This document shows positions 1 through 8,658 of a stretch of DNA of 17,938 nucleotides, piece by piece; the first letter of the stretch is position 1, and every line of letters begins with the position of its first letter. The notes under the pieces were generated by a model, which made no database searches, was not told where the DNA came from, and saw only the letters and a program-made list of their open reading frames with translations. The position numbers and the translations under genes were made by a program. This DNA is from Saccharicrinis sp041584155 (lineage in GTDB: Bacteria; Bacteroidota; Bacteroidia; Bacteroidales; Marinilabiliaceae), in NCBI GenBank assembly GCA_041584155.1, contig JBFHEL010000042.1, positions 1 to 17,938 on the forward strand, written 5' to 3'.

Positions 1-216
1 AATGCCTACAATGATGGATCTCCGGCACCAGGGGAACCTCCCATGGGACCTTTTTATGAGATTGAATCTTCATCACCTGCTGCTGCATTGGATCCTGGAG
101 AATCAATGCAACATATTCAAAAAACAATACACTTGTACGGCTCCGAAGAACAACTAAATCCAATTGCGATACGCGTATTTGGTGTTTCTATTGATAAAAT
201 CAAAACAGGAGTATGA
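1..216 (+). CDS. 3' end of a secreted PUL-associated protein, DUF6786-like (5' end outside window)
   Basis: The frame is open from base 1 to the TGA at 214-216 and gives 71 C-terminal residues, so the start lies left of the window. The visible part begins NAYNDGSPAPGEPPMGPFYE and continues with an ESSSPAAALDPGES stretch, then QHIQKTIHLYG, and ends with IAIRVFGVSIDKIKTGV. From memory this matches the C-terminal ending of a Bacteroidota family found in PULs and annotated DUF6786, whose members share a 'GPFYELE.SSPA..L.PGES' block and end 'A.KVLGVSL..IK'. The function of that family is not established; a carbohydrate-processing or binding role is an inference from context. The stop codon overlaps the start of the next sulfatase by 4 nt (ATGA), which implies translational coupling in one operon. 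That the stretch is coding is fairly sure; the family name is only moderately sure. Confidence 0.72.
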   Translation, partial: NAYNDGSPAPGEPPMGPFYEIESSSPAAALDPGESMQHIQKTIHLYGSEEQLNPIAIRVFGVSIDKIKTGV

Positions 217-1643
217 AATTTAAAAGATTATTTAAGATTATTGCAGTTTTAGTGCTTGTAGTATTAACTGTTTCATGTTTTGCACAAAAACATGAAAAAC
301 CCAACTTTATTATCATCTTTACCGATGATCAAGGTTATCAAGATTTGGGTTGTTTTGGCTCACCAAATATAAAAACTCCAAACATTGATAAACTAGCTGA
401 AGAAGGGATTAAGCTTACCAGCTTTTACGCCCAAACAGTTTGCGGTCCATCGCGAGCTGCCCTTATGACAGGTTGTTACCCATTGCGCAATGCCCGTAAC
501 GATAATGGCAATAGTCCGCACCCTAAATTAGCCCTGAGTGAAGTGACCATAGCCGAAGTTTTAAAACCACAAGGTTACAGCACTTGTATGATTGGTAAAT
601 GGGATTTGGCAGGACATAACCCTGAAAAGTTTAATCCTGAATTATTGCCTTATAATCAGGGCTTTGATTATTCCTTCTTTACACCTACGAGTAATGATAA
701 TAGAGTTCACCTTATACGAAATAAAGAGGTGGTTGAACTCAATACAGATATATCAACACTAACGCATCGCTATACCGACGAAGCAATTAGATTTATAGAT
801 GATCATAAGAAACAACAATTTTTTATATACCTAGCCCATACCATGCCACATACCAAACTGGCAGTTTCTGATGAATTCAAAGGAAAATCTGCAGGAGGTT
901 TTTACGGTGATGTAATTGAAGAGATAGACTACAATGTTGGGCGTTTGATGGATAAGTTAAAAGAGAGTGACTTAGACGATAATACTTATGTGATTTTTAC
1001 CAGTGACAATGGCCCCTGGTGGATCAAAGGTGAACATGCAGGCCATGCTGAACCTTTGCGAGGAGCAAAAACTTCGGCCTGGGAAGGCGGTTTGCGTGTG
1101 CCGTGTATTGTCCGCGCTCCAGGTAAAGTACCGGAGGGAAAAATCTCCGAACAGGTTACTGCCACCATCGATTTGCTTCCAACCATTGCCACTCTTGCCG
1201 GAGCTGAACTACCAAGTGGTAGGGTAATTGACGGTTTGGATATTTCAGAAATTCTAAGTGGTAAAAAAGAAAGTTTGGAACGTCCGTATTTCTACTATCA
1301 GCATAAGGAACTAAGAGCGGTACGTTTAGGGAAATGGAAATTGCATTTACCTCACCATCCGGAATCGAAAATCATCAATTATACCAAATGGCCCATACAC
1401 GTAGCTCCTAAAGATCGTGTGTTGTTTAACGATTACGTTTTATACGATTTAGAAAATGATATTGGTGAAACAACCAATGTGGCAGAATACAATACTGAAG
1501 TTGTTGCTGAATTGGCCAAACTTTTGGATTGGGCTAAAAAAGATATTGGAGATTATACAGGGCGTGGTGAGAATGCTCGTCCTTTAGGAAATGAACCCTA
1601 TCAAACTCCTAACGAATTAATACCTCCTAAACAAGGAAAATAA
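213..1643 (+). CDS. Secreted formylglycine-dependent sulfatase A (family S1), GKWD variant
   Basis: This gene encodes a 476-residue type I sulfatase that hydrolyses sulfate esters on a glycan. The N-terminus has a basic start and a hydrophobic core (about residues 9-20) ending SCFAQ. Cleavage by signal peptidase I before Gln25 fits best; Cys22 has only a poor lipobox. The catalytic nucleophile is Cys77 in CGPSR (77-81), matured to formylglycine. Metal ligands are Asp38-Asp39 and Asp265-Asn266 (SDNGPW), and the active site also has HTMPH and the Lys of RGAKTSAWEGG. The motif normally read as GKWHLG is GKWDLAG here: Lys129 is kept but the usual His is Asp131. I recall similar GKWD sulfatases, so this may mark a subfamily rather than a dead enzyme. 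The start overlaps the preceding stop (ATGA). Length is normal for the family. Substrate unknown; sulfated glycan by context. Confidence 0.96.
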   Translation: MKFKRLFKIIAVLVLVVLTVSCFAQKHEKPNFIIIFTDDQGYQDLGCFGSPNIKTPNIDKLAEEGIKLTSFYAQTVCGPSRAALMTGCYPLRNARNDNGNSPHPKLALSEVTIAEVLKPQGYSTCMIGKWDLAGHNPEKFNPELLPYNQGFDYSFFTPTSNDNRVHLIRNKEVVELNTDISTLTHRYTDEAIRFIDDHKKQQFFIYLAHTMPHTKLAVSDEFKGKSAGGFYGDVIEEIDYNVGRLMDKLKESDLDDNTYVIFTSDNGPWWIKGEHAGHAEPLRGAKTSAWEGGLRVPCIVRAPGKVPEGKISEQVTATIDLLPTIATLAGAELPSGRVIDGLDISEILSGKKESLERPYFYYQHKELRAVRLGKWKLHLPHHPESKIINYTKWPIHVAPKDRVLFNDYVLYDLENDIGETTNVAEYNTEVVAELAKLLDWAKKDIGDYTGRGENARPLGNEPYQTPNELIPPKQGK

Positions 1644-1664
1644 TTAAAAAGAAAGAACACCAGA

Positions 1665-1714
1665 GAAAGTACTGAAGGCCTTGAATATTTTTTATCTATT
1701 TTTTCAGTGCTTTC
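1665..1714. repeat. Inverted repeat / potential RNA hairpin between sulfatase A and the esterase
   Basis: The 95-bp gap between the two genes holds arms gaaagtactgaa (1665-1676) and ttcagtgctttc (1703-1714). They pair over 12 positions with one G-U wobble and enclose a 26-nt AT-rich loop. The right arm is followed by agcgcttaaaaag, not a T-run, so it is not a classical intrinsic terminator for plus-strand transcription. It could be an mRNA processing or stabilising stem, or an attenuator between the first gene pair and the rest of the operon. The repeat is visible; its role is a guess. Confidence 0.45.
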
Positions 1715-1738
1715 AGCGCTTAAAAAGACAAATTAGTT

Positions 1739-3271
1739 ATGCATAAAACAAAGTTATTAAAACAAATAATCATTACTCTGTTTATCGTTTGTAGTTCAAC
1801 GGTATTTGGACAAACCCTTAAACCCGCTAATATTTTTACTGACCATATGGTTTTACAGCGCGATAAAGCTGTGCCTGTTTGGGGACAAGCATCACCTAAA
1901 GAAAAAATAACAGTAGAATTTGCCGGACAGACAAAAAAAACAAAGGCTGGTGTAAATGGGAAATGGATGATTCATTTCGACCCTTTGGTTGCATCGACAC
2001 AAGGTCAAAATATGACCATATCGGGTAAAAGCCAAGTAATACTAAAAGATATATTGGTTGGAGAGGTTTGGATATGTTCCGGACAATCGAATATGTTTAT
2101 GCCTCCAACTTCAATACCCGAAATAAGAGGTCTGGTTCCATTGGTAAAAAACATGCGTAGCTTTAACGTAAAAAATGTAGTTGCCCTGGAAGAACAGGAT
2201 GAGATTCATGGTAAATGGGAGGTAGGACATCCTAATAGTGCGGTGGCCTTTGCATTTGCTTACTTTCTGAATAATCTGGCCGATGTACCTGTGGGGATCA
2301 TTAAAACCGCCTGGGGCAGTTCGTCAATAGAGGCCTGGATGCCCAGAAGCATGACTGACAAATTACCGCTTTTTGATACCATCATGCATGAGTTTGATGC
2401 TGACACCCTGCGGGTAAAACAGATTAAGGAATTAATGGGCCGTCCGGATCAATGGACAAATAAAGAGAATATATTTTTAAGACGAAACCCCAATATTATA
2501 TACAATGCTATGATGCATCCGCTAATCCCTTTTGCATGCAGAGGATTGCTTTGGTATCAGGGCGAGCGTAATACGCGCTACATGTCTGGAATGCCTGCAG
2601 TAGATGAAAATAACTGGTTTCACCGTGTTTGTGGAATTAAGGATTATGACAATACCCTTAAACAATGGATACTAAGCTACAGGGAACGATGGAAAGATGA
2701 GGAGATGCATTTTATGTTGGTTATGCTTCCGGGTTATGGAAAAGGAATTGAAAGCAAAAAAGAAATAGATCCGGAAAATCCTACAGAACCTTCCTGGGCA
2801 TGGATGCGGGAGTCACAATCTGCTGCACTTGATTTACCTTATGTTTCCCTAATCAATACTATTGACCTGGGCGAGGTAGATAATATTCATCCCCTCGATA
2901 AACTGCCCATCGGTCAACGAGGAGCACTTTTGGCCGCAAAAAACACCCTTGGTCAGGATGTTTTGGATATGGGACCTATCCTTAAAAATGTAGAGATCAG
3001 AGGTAATGAACTCGTGGTGTATTTTAATAATGCAAAGGGACTGAAAACAACAAATTTCAAGACCCCATCGGGCTTTTGGATTGCCGATGAATCGGGAAAT
3101 TGGGTAATAGCCAAAGCTAAAATAGTTGGTGAAAGTGTGATTTTGAGTTCTTCTGAAATAGAGAATCCCAAATACGTTCGTTATGCATTTGCCGGAAAAC
3201 CTTCCGTTAATCTGGTTAATAGTGGAGAGTTGCCTGCATATCCGTTTAGAACGGATCATTGGGAAAAGTAA
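1739..3271 (+). CDS. Secreted sialate O-acetylesterase-like SGNH hydrolase (SASA/DUF303 family)
   Basis: This 510-residue secreted esterase is expected to remove O-acetyl groups from sugars. A signal peptide (hydrophobic residues 9-24) ends with STVFGQ, a type I cleavage site. A beta-sandwich-like N-terminal part (30-110) opens with the family hallmark IFTDHMVLQRDKAVPVWGQA. The catalytic domain carries the nucleophile motif GQSNM with Ser117, then PVGIIKTAWGSSSIEAWMP (184-202), LLWYQGERN (270-278), and a C-terminal DNIHP block (381-385) that supplies the likely catalytic His384. These match the SASA family of sialate O-acetylesterases. In Bacteroidota PULs such genes usually act on acetylated plant, algal or host glycans rather than strictly on sialic acid, so sialate specificity should not be assumed. 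It sits between a sulfatase and a GH2 enzyme, which fits a decapping step before glycosidic cleavage. Length and catalytic motifs look intact. Confidence 0.93.
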   Translation: MHKTKLLKQIIITLFIVCSSTVFGQTLKPANIFTDHMVLQRDKAVPVWGQASPKEKITVEFAGQTKKTKAGVNGKWMIHFDPLVASTQGQNMTISGKSQVILKDILVGEVWICSGQSNMFMPPTSIPEIRGLVPLVKNMRSFNVKNVVALEEQDEIHGKWEVGHPNSAVAFAFAYFLNNLADVPVGIIKTAWGSSSIEAWMPRSMTDKLPLFDTIMHEFDADTLRVKQIKELMGRPDQWTNKENIFLRRNPNIIYNAMMHPLIPFACRGLLWYQGERNTRYMSGMPAVDENNWFHRVCGIKDYDNTLKQWILSYRERWKDEEMHFMLVMLPGYGKGIESKKEIDPENPTEPSWAWMRESQSAALDLPYVSLINTIDLGEVDNIHPLDKLPIGQRGALLAAKNTLGQDVLDMGPILKNVEIRGNELVVYFNNAKGLKTTNFKTPSGFWIADESGNWVIAKAKIVGESVILSSSEIENPKYVRYAFAGKPSVNLVNSGELPAYPFRTDHWEK

Positions 3272-3310
3272 CAAACAATATAAGGGATTTACCCACTAAC
3301 CGTCAAATCA

Positions 3311-5764
3311 ATGCTTAATATAATTGTGATGAGAAAAAATCTTAACCTTCGCGCTTTATCTGTTCTAATAATTTTACTTTCCGTATCGTTGGTAAGTCAT
3401 GCTCAGGTATCCTTTGGCAAAAGTCAGTTGTTAAATGATGACTGGTATTTTACTCTGGATAATCCGGAAAATGCCATTGACATAGCATTTGATCACGATA
3501 AATGGAGCAGACTCGATTTACCTCACGATTGGAGCATTGAAGCACCACTAAGTCCAAGTTTGTCGAGCTGCATGGGATATTTACCCGGAGGAATAGGATG
3601 GTACCGAAAAATGCTTGATCTTTCCAACCTGTCTTTAGACCAAAAAGCTTACCTGTATTTCGAAGGGGTATACAACCGGAGCGAAGTGTATATCAATGGT
3701 CAACTGGTTGGGAAGCGCCCCAATGGGTATATCTCTTTTGGCTACGATATTACGCCGTACATTAATCGCTCGGGTAAGAATATTGTTGCGGTTAAGGTTG
3801 ATCATAGCCGCGAAGCCGATTCGCGATGGTACACCGGTTCAGGTATTTATCGCAATGTATATTTAATCACCTCCGGCAAAGTACATTTCGACCAATGGGG
3901 AGTTCGTTATACCACACCCGATGTTAGCTCGAAAAAAGCAAGTGTGGTAGTGACCATGGATGTAAAAAACGAATCAGATAAATCTCAGCATCTGAATTTG
4001 GTAAATGTGCTGATTGATTCTGCTGGGAATGAAATTGCTACTACCGCTAAAGTTGTCACAGTCGGTGCACAATCAAATCATACAGAAAGTGCTGTGATGA
4101 AAGTGAAAACTCCTGAATTGTGGGACTTGGATCGTCCATCCCTTTATACATTGCGTACACGCATCGAAGCCAATGGGAAAATAGTGGATGAAACCCAAAC
4201 CAAAGTAGGTATCCGAAGCATCCGCTTTGATGCCAATACAGGTTTTTACCTGAACGGCAAAGGGATGAAAATAAAGGGGGTTTGTATTCATCACGATGCA
4301 GGATGTTTGGGTAGTGCCGTACCGAAAGAGGTATGGAAAAGAAGATTACAAAATTTAAAATCATTGGGTTGCAACGCTATCCGAATGAGCCATAATCCAC
4401 AAGCACCTGATGTTTACGATTTATGTGATGAATTAGGTTTGTTGGTGAAAGATGAAGCCTTTGATGAGTGGGAGTTTCCAAAACGCAAATGGCTGGTTGG
4501 ATGGAATAAGGGTAAGCCAGGCTATGAAGGTTCTTACGATTTTTTTCAGGAGTGGTGCAGTAGGGATGCTGCTGATATGGTTAGGCGCGACCGTAACCAT
4601 CCATCTATTATCATGTGGAGTATTGGCAACGAAGTGGATTATCCCAATGACCCTTATTCACATTCTGTTTTAGATTCTGGCAGAATCAAACAAAAGGTGT
4701 ATGGCGGTTATTTACCAGATGCCCCGCAGGCTGAGCGTTTAGGAGAAATAGCCATACGCTTATCTTCCGAAGTGCGGAAAAACGATCTTTCGCGTCCTGT
4801 AACAGGAGCTCTTGCAGGTGTCATTATGTCTAATCATACAGATTACCCTGGAGCATTGGATGTTTGTGGCTACAATTATACCGAAAACAGGTACGATATA
4901 GATCATGAGCAATATCCCGAGCGGGTGATTTATGGCAGCGAAAATGGACATAGCATGGAAGCCTGGAACGATGTCGTTAATCGTGATTTTATTTCGGGAC
5001 AGTTTCTGTGGACAGGTATCGATTATCTTGGAGAATCGGGACGTTGGCCTGCACGTGGAGGAAATGGAGGTCTTTTAAATTATGCCGGATATGTGAAACC
5101 TCGTGGAGAATTCCGCCGCGCCCTGTGGAGTGAAAAGCCTGTGGCTTATCTTGGAACCACAACCATTAATTCAAAAACTAAAAACTTAATTCGCAAAGCC
5201 TGGCCTGTTTGGAATTACCAGAGTGGCGAAAACGTTAAAGTGCTTGCCTTTACAAATTCTGCCAAAGCGCTTTTAGTGTTAAATGGCAAACAAATTGGCG
5301 AAATACAAAAATACGACAACGAAACAGGAGTGTATTATTGGGAATTGCCTTTTGAGCCAGGAAAACTAGAAGTCGTTGGATTAGACGAATCGGGTAAGGA
5401 TATATGCAGGTCGGCCATTCAAACTTCAAAAAGACCGAGTACAATTGTTGCAAAGCAAGACAAAGAAGTAATAGTAGCAAATAAGGGCATAGCACAAATC
5501 GAAATTAGCATCGTCGATGAAGATGGCGTGCCCGTTGTTCTTTCTGATGATGAAATTACATGTTCCATTTATGGTCCGGCAAAATTACTTGGGCTCGAAG
5601 CCGGAAATGACCGCGACATGGGCGATTACCGCGATAATAAGCAGCGTGTTTACATGGGTAAAATGATAGCCTACATACAAGCTATAGGCGAACAGGGCGA
5701 AATTGAGGTGGAGTTTAGTTCTCCCTGGTTAACAACTTCAAAATGCACAATTAAAACAAAATAA
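3311..5764 (+). CDS. Secreted GH2 beta-galactosidase-type glycoside hydrolase with DUF4982-like domain
   Basis: This is an exo-acting retaining glycosidase of family GH2, 817 residues from the first ATG. The ATG at 3329 gives a cleaner signal peptide, MRKNLNLRALSVL..., ending SHAQ, and is probably the true start. Domain order (numbered from 3311): sugar-binding jelly roll at about 40-190 (PGGIGWYRK; EVYING; RPNGY; WYTGSGIYRNV), Ig-like domain at 190-305, TIM barrel at about 306-610, then a DUF4982-like and further beta domains from about 635 to the end. Glu441 in SIGNE is the acid/base and Glu544 in YGSENGH the nucleophile. HHDAG and MSHNP are further GH2 barrel signatures. Related Bacteroidota enzymes are beta-galactosidases, but GH2 also includes glucuronidases and mannosidases, so the substrate is a family-level inference. 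The stop is 2 nt from the next gene, so co-translation is likely. Confidence 0.95.
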   Translation: MLNIIVMRKNLNLRALSVLIILLSVSLVSHAQVSFGKSQLLNDDWYFTLDNPENAIDIAFDHDKWSRLDLPHDWSIEAPLSPSLSSCMGYLPGGIGWYRKMLDLSNLSLDQKAYLYFEGVYNRSEVYINGQLVGKRPNGYISFGYDITPYINRSGKNIVAVKVDHSREADSRWYTGSGIYRNVYLITSGKVHFDQWGVRYTTPDVSSKKASVVVTMDVKNESDKSQHLNLVNVLIDSAGNEIATTAKVVTVGAQSNHTESAVMKVKTPELWDLDRPSLYTLRTRIEANGKIVDETQTKVGIRSIRFDANTGFYLNGKGMKIKGVCIHHDAGCLGSAVPKEVWKRRLQNLKSLGCNAIRMSHNPQAPDVYDLCDELGLLVKDEAFDEWEFPKRKWLVGWNKGKPGYEGSYDFFQEWCSRDAADMVRRDRNHPSIIMWSIGNEVDYPNDPYSHSVLDSGRIKQKVYGGYLPDAPQAERLGEIAIRLSSEVRKNDLSRPVTGALAGVIMSNHTDYPGALDVCGYNYTENRYDIDHEQYPERVIYGSENGHSMEAWNDVVNRDFISGQFLWTGIDYLGESGRWPARGGNGGLLNYAGYVKPRGEFRRALWSEKPVAYLGTTTINSKTKNLIRKAWPVWNYQSGENVKVLAFTNSAKALLVLNGKQIGEIQKYDNETGVYYWELPFEPGKLEVVGLDESGKDICRSAIQTSKRPSTIVAKQDKEVIVANKGIAQIEISIVDEDGVPVVLSDDEITCSIYGPAKLLGLEAGNDRDMGDYRDNKQRVYMGKMIAYIQAIGEQGEIEVEFSSPWLTTSKCTIKTK

Positions 5765-5766
5765 TA

Positions 5767-7230
5767 ATGAATAGAACACTAATCTTAATTTTAATTGGAA
5801 GCATGATTTTCGCTTCTTGCGCGAAGCATGAAGAAGAACGGAAACCTAATATCATTTACATTTTAGCCGATGATATGGGCTATGGTGATTTGAGTGGTTA
5901 CGGGCAAGATAAATTTTTGACCCCTAACATAGATCGTTTGGCAAGTGAAGGAATCCGCTTTGTAAACCATTATGCCGGTAGTACGGTTTGCTCGCCTTCG
6001 AGAGGCTCTTTGATGACTGGAAAGCACACCGGACATTCGTATATCAGAGGAAATAAGGGCATAAAAGGGAAAGGTGATTTTCCAATGGTAAAGGAGGAAG
6101 TAACGGTGGCAGAAGTGCTTAAGGAAGCTGGTTATGTTACCGGTATGTTCGGTAAATGGGGTCTTGGGTATTCCGGCTCACAGGGTGACCCAAACAATCA
6201 GGGGTTCGATGAATTTTATGGTTACCTAAGTCAGTCATTGGCGCATAATTATTACCCTTATTATTTATGGCACAATAGCGATTCTGTCGTTTTAGAACGA
6301 AATGCAGGTTTTGCCAAGGGACAGTACGCTCCTGAACTGATTCATAATAAAGCGATGCGTTTTTTAGAGACGAACAAAGATACTACCTTCTTCTTGTATT
6401 ACCCTTCCATCATTCCTCACGCTGAACTATTTGTGCCTGAAGAATATCTAGCAAAATATAGAGGGAAATACCTGCCTGAAAAAGAATATGAAGGAATTGA
6501 CAATGGTGAAAAATACCGTATGGGTCCTTATGGTTCACAAAGCGAATGCCATGCAGCATTTGCTGCAATGATCAACCTGTTGGATGATCAGGTAGGCGAA
6601 ATCGTGGATAAAGTAACGGAATTGGGTATTGCCGAAAATACAATCATCATTTTCTCTTCCGATAACGGAGCTCACGCCGAAGGAGGTGCCGATCCTGATT
6701 ATTTTAATAGTACAGGAGGGCTTAGAGGCATAAAAAGGGATTTATACGAAGGAGGTGTGCGTGTGCCAATGATTGTAAAATGGCCGGGAAAGGTAAAAGC
6801 CGGACGTGAATCAGAGCATATATCAGCTTTTTGGGATATATTGCCTACACTGGCAGATATTGTTGATATAGCTGCACCCGATAGTATCGACGGCATTTCG
6901 TTTTTGCCGGAATTGCTCGGACAAGAACAAAAAAAGCATAGCCACTTGTATTGGGAATTCTATGAAAGAAATGGAAGACAAGCAGTTCGAAAAGGAAAAT
7001 GGAAAGCCGTGCGTTATAACTTGACTTCCGATTATGAAGGTACACCTGTTGAATTGTATAATTTGGAAGAAGACCTATCTGAAGAACATAATGTAGCAGG
7101 GCAATATCCTGAATTGGCGGCAGAGATGCTTACGCTTATAAAAAATAGTCATTCCCCTTCAGATAACTTTGTATTTAAAGTAAAGACGAAAAAAAATGAA
7201 TCACAGTATGATAATTCTAAAAAAGATTAA
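5767..7230 (+). CDS. Lipoprotein sulfatase B (family S1, probably S1_16-like, GKWG variant)
   Basis: A 487-residue formylglycine sulfatase. The signal sequence ends FASC, with Cys18 as the lipidated residue, followed by AKHEEER. An acidic run just after the Cys resembles the lipoprotein export signals of Bacteroidota, so surface exposure is possible. The nucleophile is Cys75 in CSPSR (75-79); metal ligands are Asp35-Asp36 and Asp299-Asn300 (SSDNGAH), with Lys in RGIKRDLYEGG. The helper motif reads GKWGLG (Lys130, Gly132) in the context GMFGKWGLG...GDPNNQGFDEFYGY and AHNYYPYYLW. From memory this pattern marks subfamily S1_16, whose characterised Bacteroides members remove 4-O-sulfate from galactose or GalNAc. 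That assignment is recall without a search. The 3' end overlaps the next gene by 35 nt (23 nt if the next start is at 7208). Confidence 0.95.
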   Translation: MNRTLILILIGSMIFASCAKHEEERKPNIIYILADDMGYGDLSGYGQDKFLTPNIDRLASEGIRFVNHYAGSTVCSPSRGSLMTGKHTGHSYIRGNKGIKGKGDFPMVKEEVTVAEVLKEAGYVTGMFGKWGLGYSGSQGDPNNQGFDEFYGYLSQSLAHNYYPYYLWHNSDSVVLERNAGFAKGQYAPELIHNKAMRFLETNKDTTFFLYYPSIIPHAELFVPEEYLAKYRGKYLPEKEYEGIDNGEKYRMGPYGSQSECHAAFAAMINLLDDQVGEIVDKVTELGIAENTIIIFSSDNGAHAEGGADPDYFNSTGGLRGIKRDLYEGGVRVPMIVKWPGKVKAGRESEHISAFWDILPTLADIVDIAAPDSIDGISFLPELLGQEQKKHSHLYWEFYERNGRQAVRKGKWKAVRYNLTSDYEGTPVELYNLEEDLSEEHNVAGQYPELAAEMLTLIKNSHSPSDNFVFKVKTKKNESQYDNSKKD

Positions 7231-8647
7231 ATTCGTATTAATCTCTATATTAACATTAGCTTTATTTAATACAGCACAGGCAAAAACGCCAAAAGAAAAA
7301 CCTAACGTCCTTCTTATATTTGTTGATGATATGGGTTATGGAGACCTGAGTTGTTACGGGGCACAAGATGTAAAAACTCCGTATATTGATAAATTGGCAA
7401 GTGATGGATTGCGATGTACCGATTTTCATGTTGCGGCACCAGTTTGTGGACCATCACGGGCGTCATTAATGACCGGGCGTTATCCAATGCGTTGCGGCCA
7501 GCCTGGATTTCCGGGCACACAAAGTAAAACTTTGCAATACGAATTTAAAGGTCTGCACCCTGATGAAATGACCATAGCCAGTCTGTTAAAAGAACAAGAC
7601 TATGCAACCATGTGTATTGGGAAATGGCACTTGGGGCTTGAAAATGGTTTTCACCCTACCGATAGGGGGTTCGATGAATTTTATGGCATTGAGTCGAATT
7701 GGGTAACGCACGCCCCGGCTTACCGCCACCTTTATGAAGGAAAAGAAATGATAGAGGAGGATGTTGTTTTTGAGACCTTAATGAACAAATATACTAAGCG
7801 TGCTATTCGGTTTATGAAAGAAAATAAGGAGAAGCCTTTCTTCCTTTATTTAGCTCACAATGCTGTACATTCGCCCATTAAACCAAGTCCTGAGTTTATT
7901 GGTACCTCGCAGGGAAGTCTGTATGGTGATTATACGCAAGAGTTGGATTATTACGTTGGACAGGTTATCGATGCCTTAGATGAATTAAATCTGGCTAAAA
8001 ACACATTGGTCATCTTCCTTTCCGATAATGGTCCGGCCATCTGTCATTTTGGAGGTTCGGCAGGGCCCCTTAACGGAGGTAAATACTGTACCATGGAAGG
8101 CGGATTCCGCATCCCGGCAATCTTCCGTTGGCCAGGGAATATTGCTAAAGGTGATTGCAATACCATGCTTTCATCCATGGATTTATTTCCAACTATTGCA
8201 GCCCTAGCCGGAGCAGAAATGCCCGACGACCGTGTTTACGATGGTAAGGATATACTGCCTATCCTTGAAGCTGGTAAAGGTGAGTCACCACATGAGTATT
8301 ACTATTATTATAATGGAATGAACCTGCAAGCCTTGAGAAAAGGGCCGTGGAAATTACATTTGCCACGCACTTTAGAAGACCAACCCTTTTGGTCTCAAAA
8401 AACGAATGAACAACCATTTAGTGGCAACTACTTGAAGAACATCTCATGCAAAGGTTTAGAAGCTTTGACAAAACCGCTTCTATTTAATTTAGATACAGAT
8501 ATGGGAGAGTTGCAAAATATTGCAAAACAGCATCCTGAAATTGTCAAAGAACTGCTGGCCGAAGCCGATAGGGTGCGTGCAGAACTTGGTGATGTTAATA
8601 TAGTTGGTAGCGACCAACGCGTGCCTCCTATAATAAATGAAGAATAA
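7196..8647 (+). CDS. Secreted sulfatase C (family S1)
   Basis: A 483-residue formylglycine sulfatase. Two starts are possible: ATG 7196 and ATG 7208. The second gives MIILKKIKFVLISILTLAL, a compact signal peptide; both end at NTAQA, a type I cleavage site with no lipobox Cys. Numbered from 7196, Cys84 in CGPSR (84-88) is the nucleophile; Asp44-Asp45 and Asp277-Asn278 (SDNGPA) bind calcium. The canonical GKWHLG is present, as are AHNAVHSP and the Lys of NGGKYCTMEGGFRIP. The C-terminal subdomain has a run of five Tyr before NGMNLQALRKGPWKLHLP. All core catalytic residues are kept, so it should be active after maturation. It begins inside the coding region of sulfatase B, which implies coupled translation. 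Its substrate position cannot be read from the sequence. Confidence 0.95.
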   Translation: MNHSMIILKKIKFVLISILTLALFNTAQAKTPKEKPNVLLIFVDDMGYGDLSCYGAQDVKTPYIDKLASDGLRCTDFHVAAPVCGPSRASLMTGRYPMRCGQPGFPGTQSKTLQYEFKGLHPDEMTIASLLKEQDYATMCIGKWHLGLENGFHPTDRGFDEFYGIESNWVTHAPAYRHLYEGKEMIEEDVVFETLMNKYTKRAIRFMKENKEKPFFLYLAHNAVHSPIKPSPEFIGTSQGSLYGDYTQELDYYVGQVIDALDELNLAKNTLVIFLSDNGPAICHFGGSAGPLNGGKYCTMEGGFRIPAIFRWPGNIAKGDCNTMLSSMDLFPTIAALAGAEMPDDRVYDGKDILPILEAGKGESPHEYYYYYNGMNLQALRKGPWKLHLPRTLEDQPFWSQKTNEQPFSGNYLKNISCKGLEALTKPLLFNLDTDMGELQNIAKQHPEIVKELLAEADRVRAELGDVNIVGSDQRVPPIINEE

Positions 8648-8658
8648 AACCGGGATTT

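Noticed and set aside
603..605. Sulfatase A as an inactive pseudo-enzyme because of the His-to-Asp change
   Set aside because: The nucleophile Cys, the Lys residues and all metal ligands are intact and the frame is clean, so a functional variant is more likely.
1003..1227. Plus-strand open frame inside sulfatase A
   Set aside because: It is an out-of-frame reading of the conserved SDNG/WEGG region of the sulfatase, with no family resemblance.
7196..7230. Frameshift or fusion at the overlap of sulfatases B and C
   Set aside because: Sulfatase B has a complete C-terminus, and C has its own signal peptide right after the overlap, so this is ordinary operon overlap.
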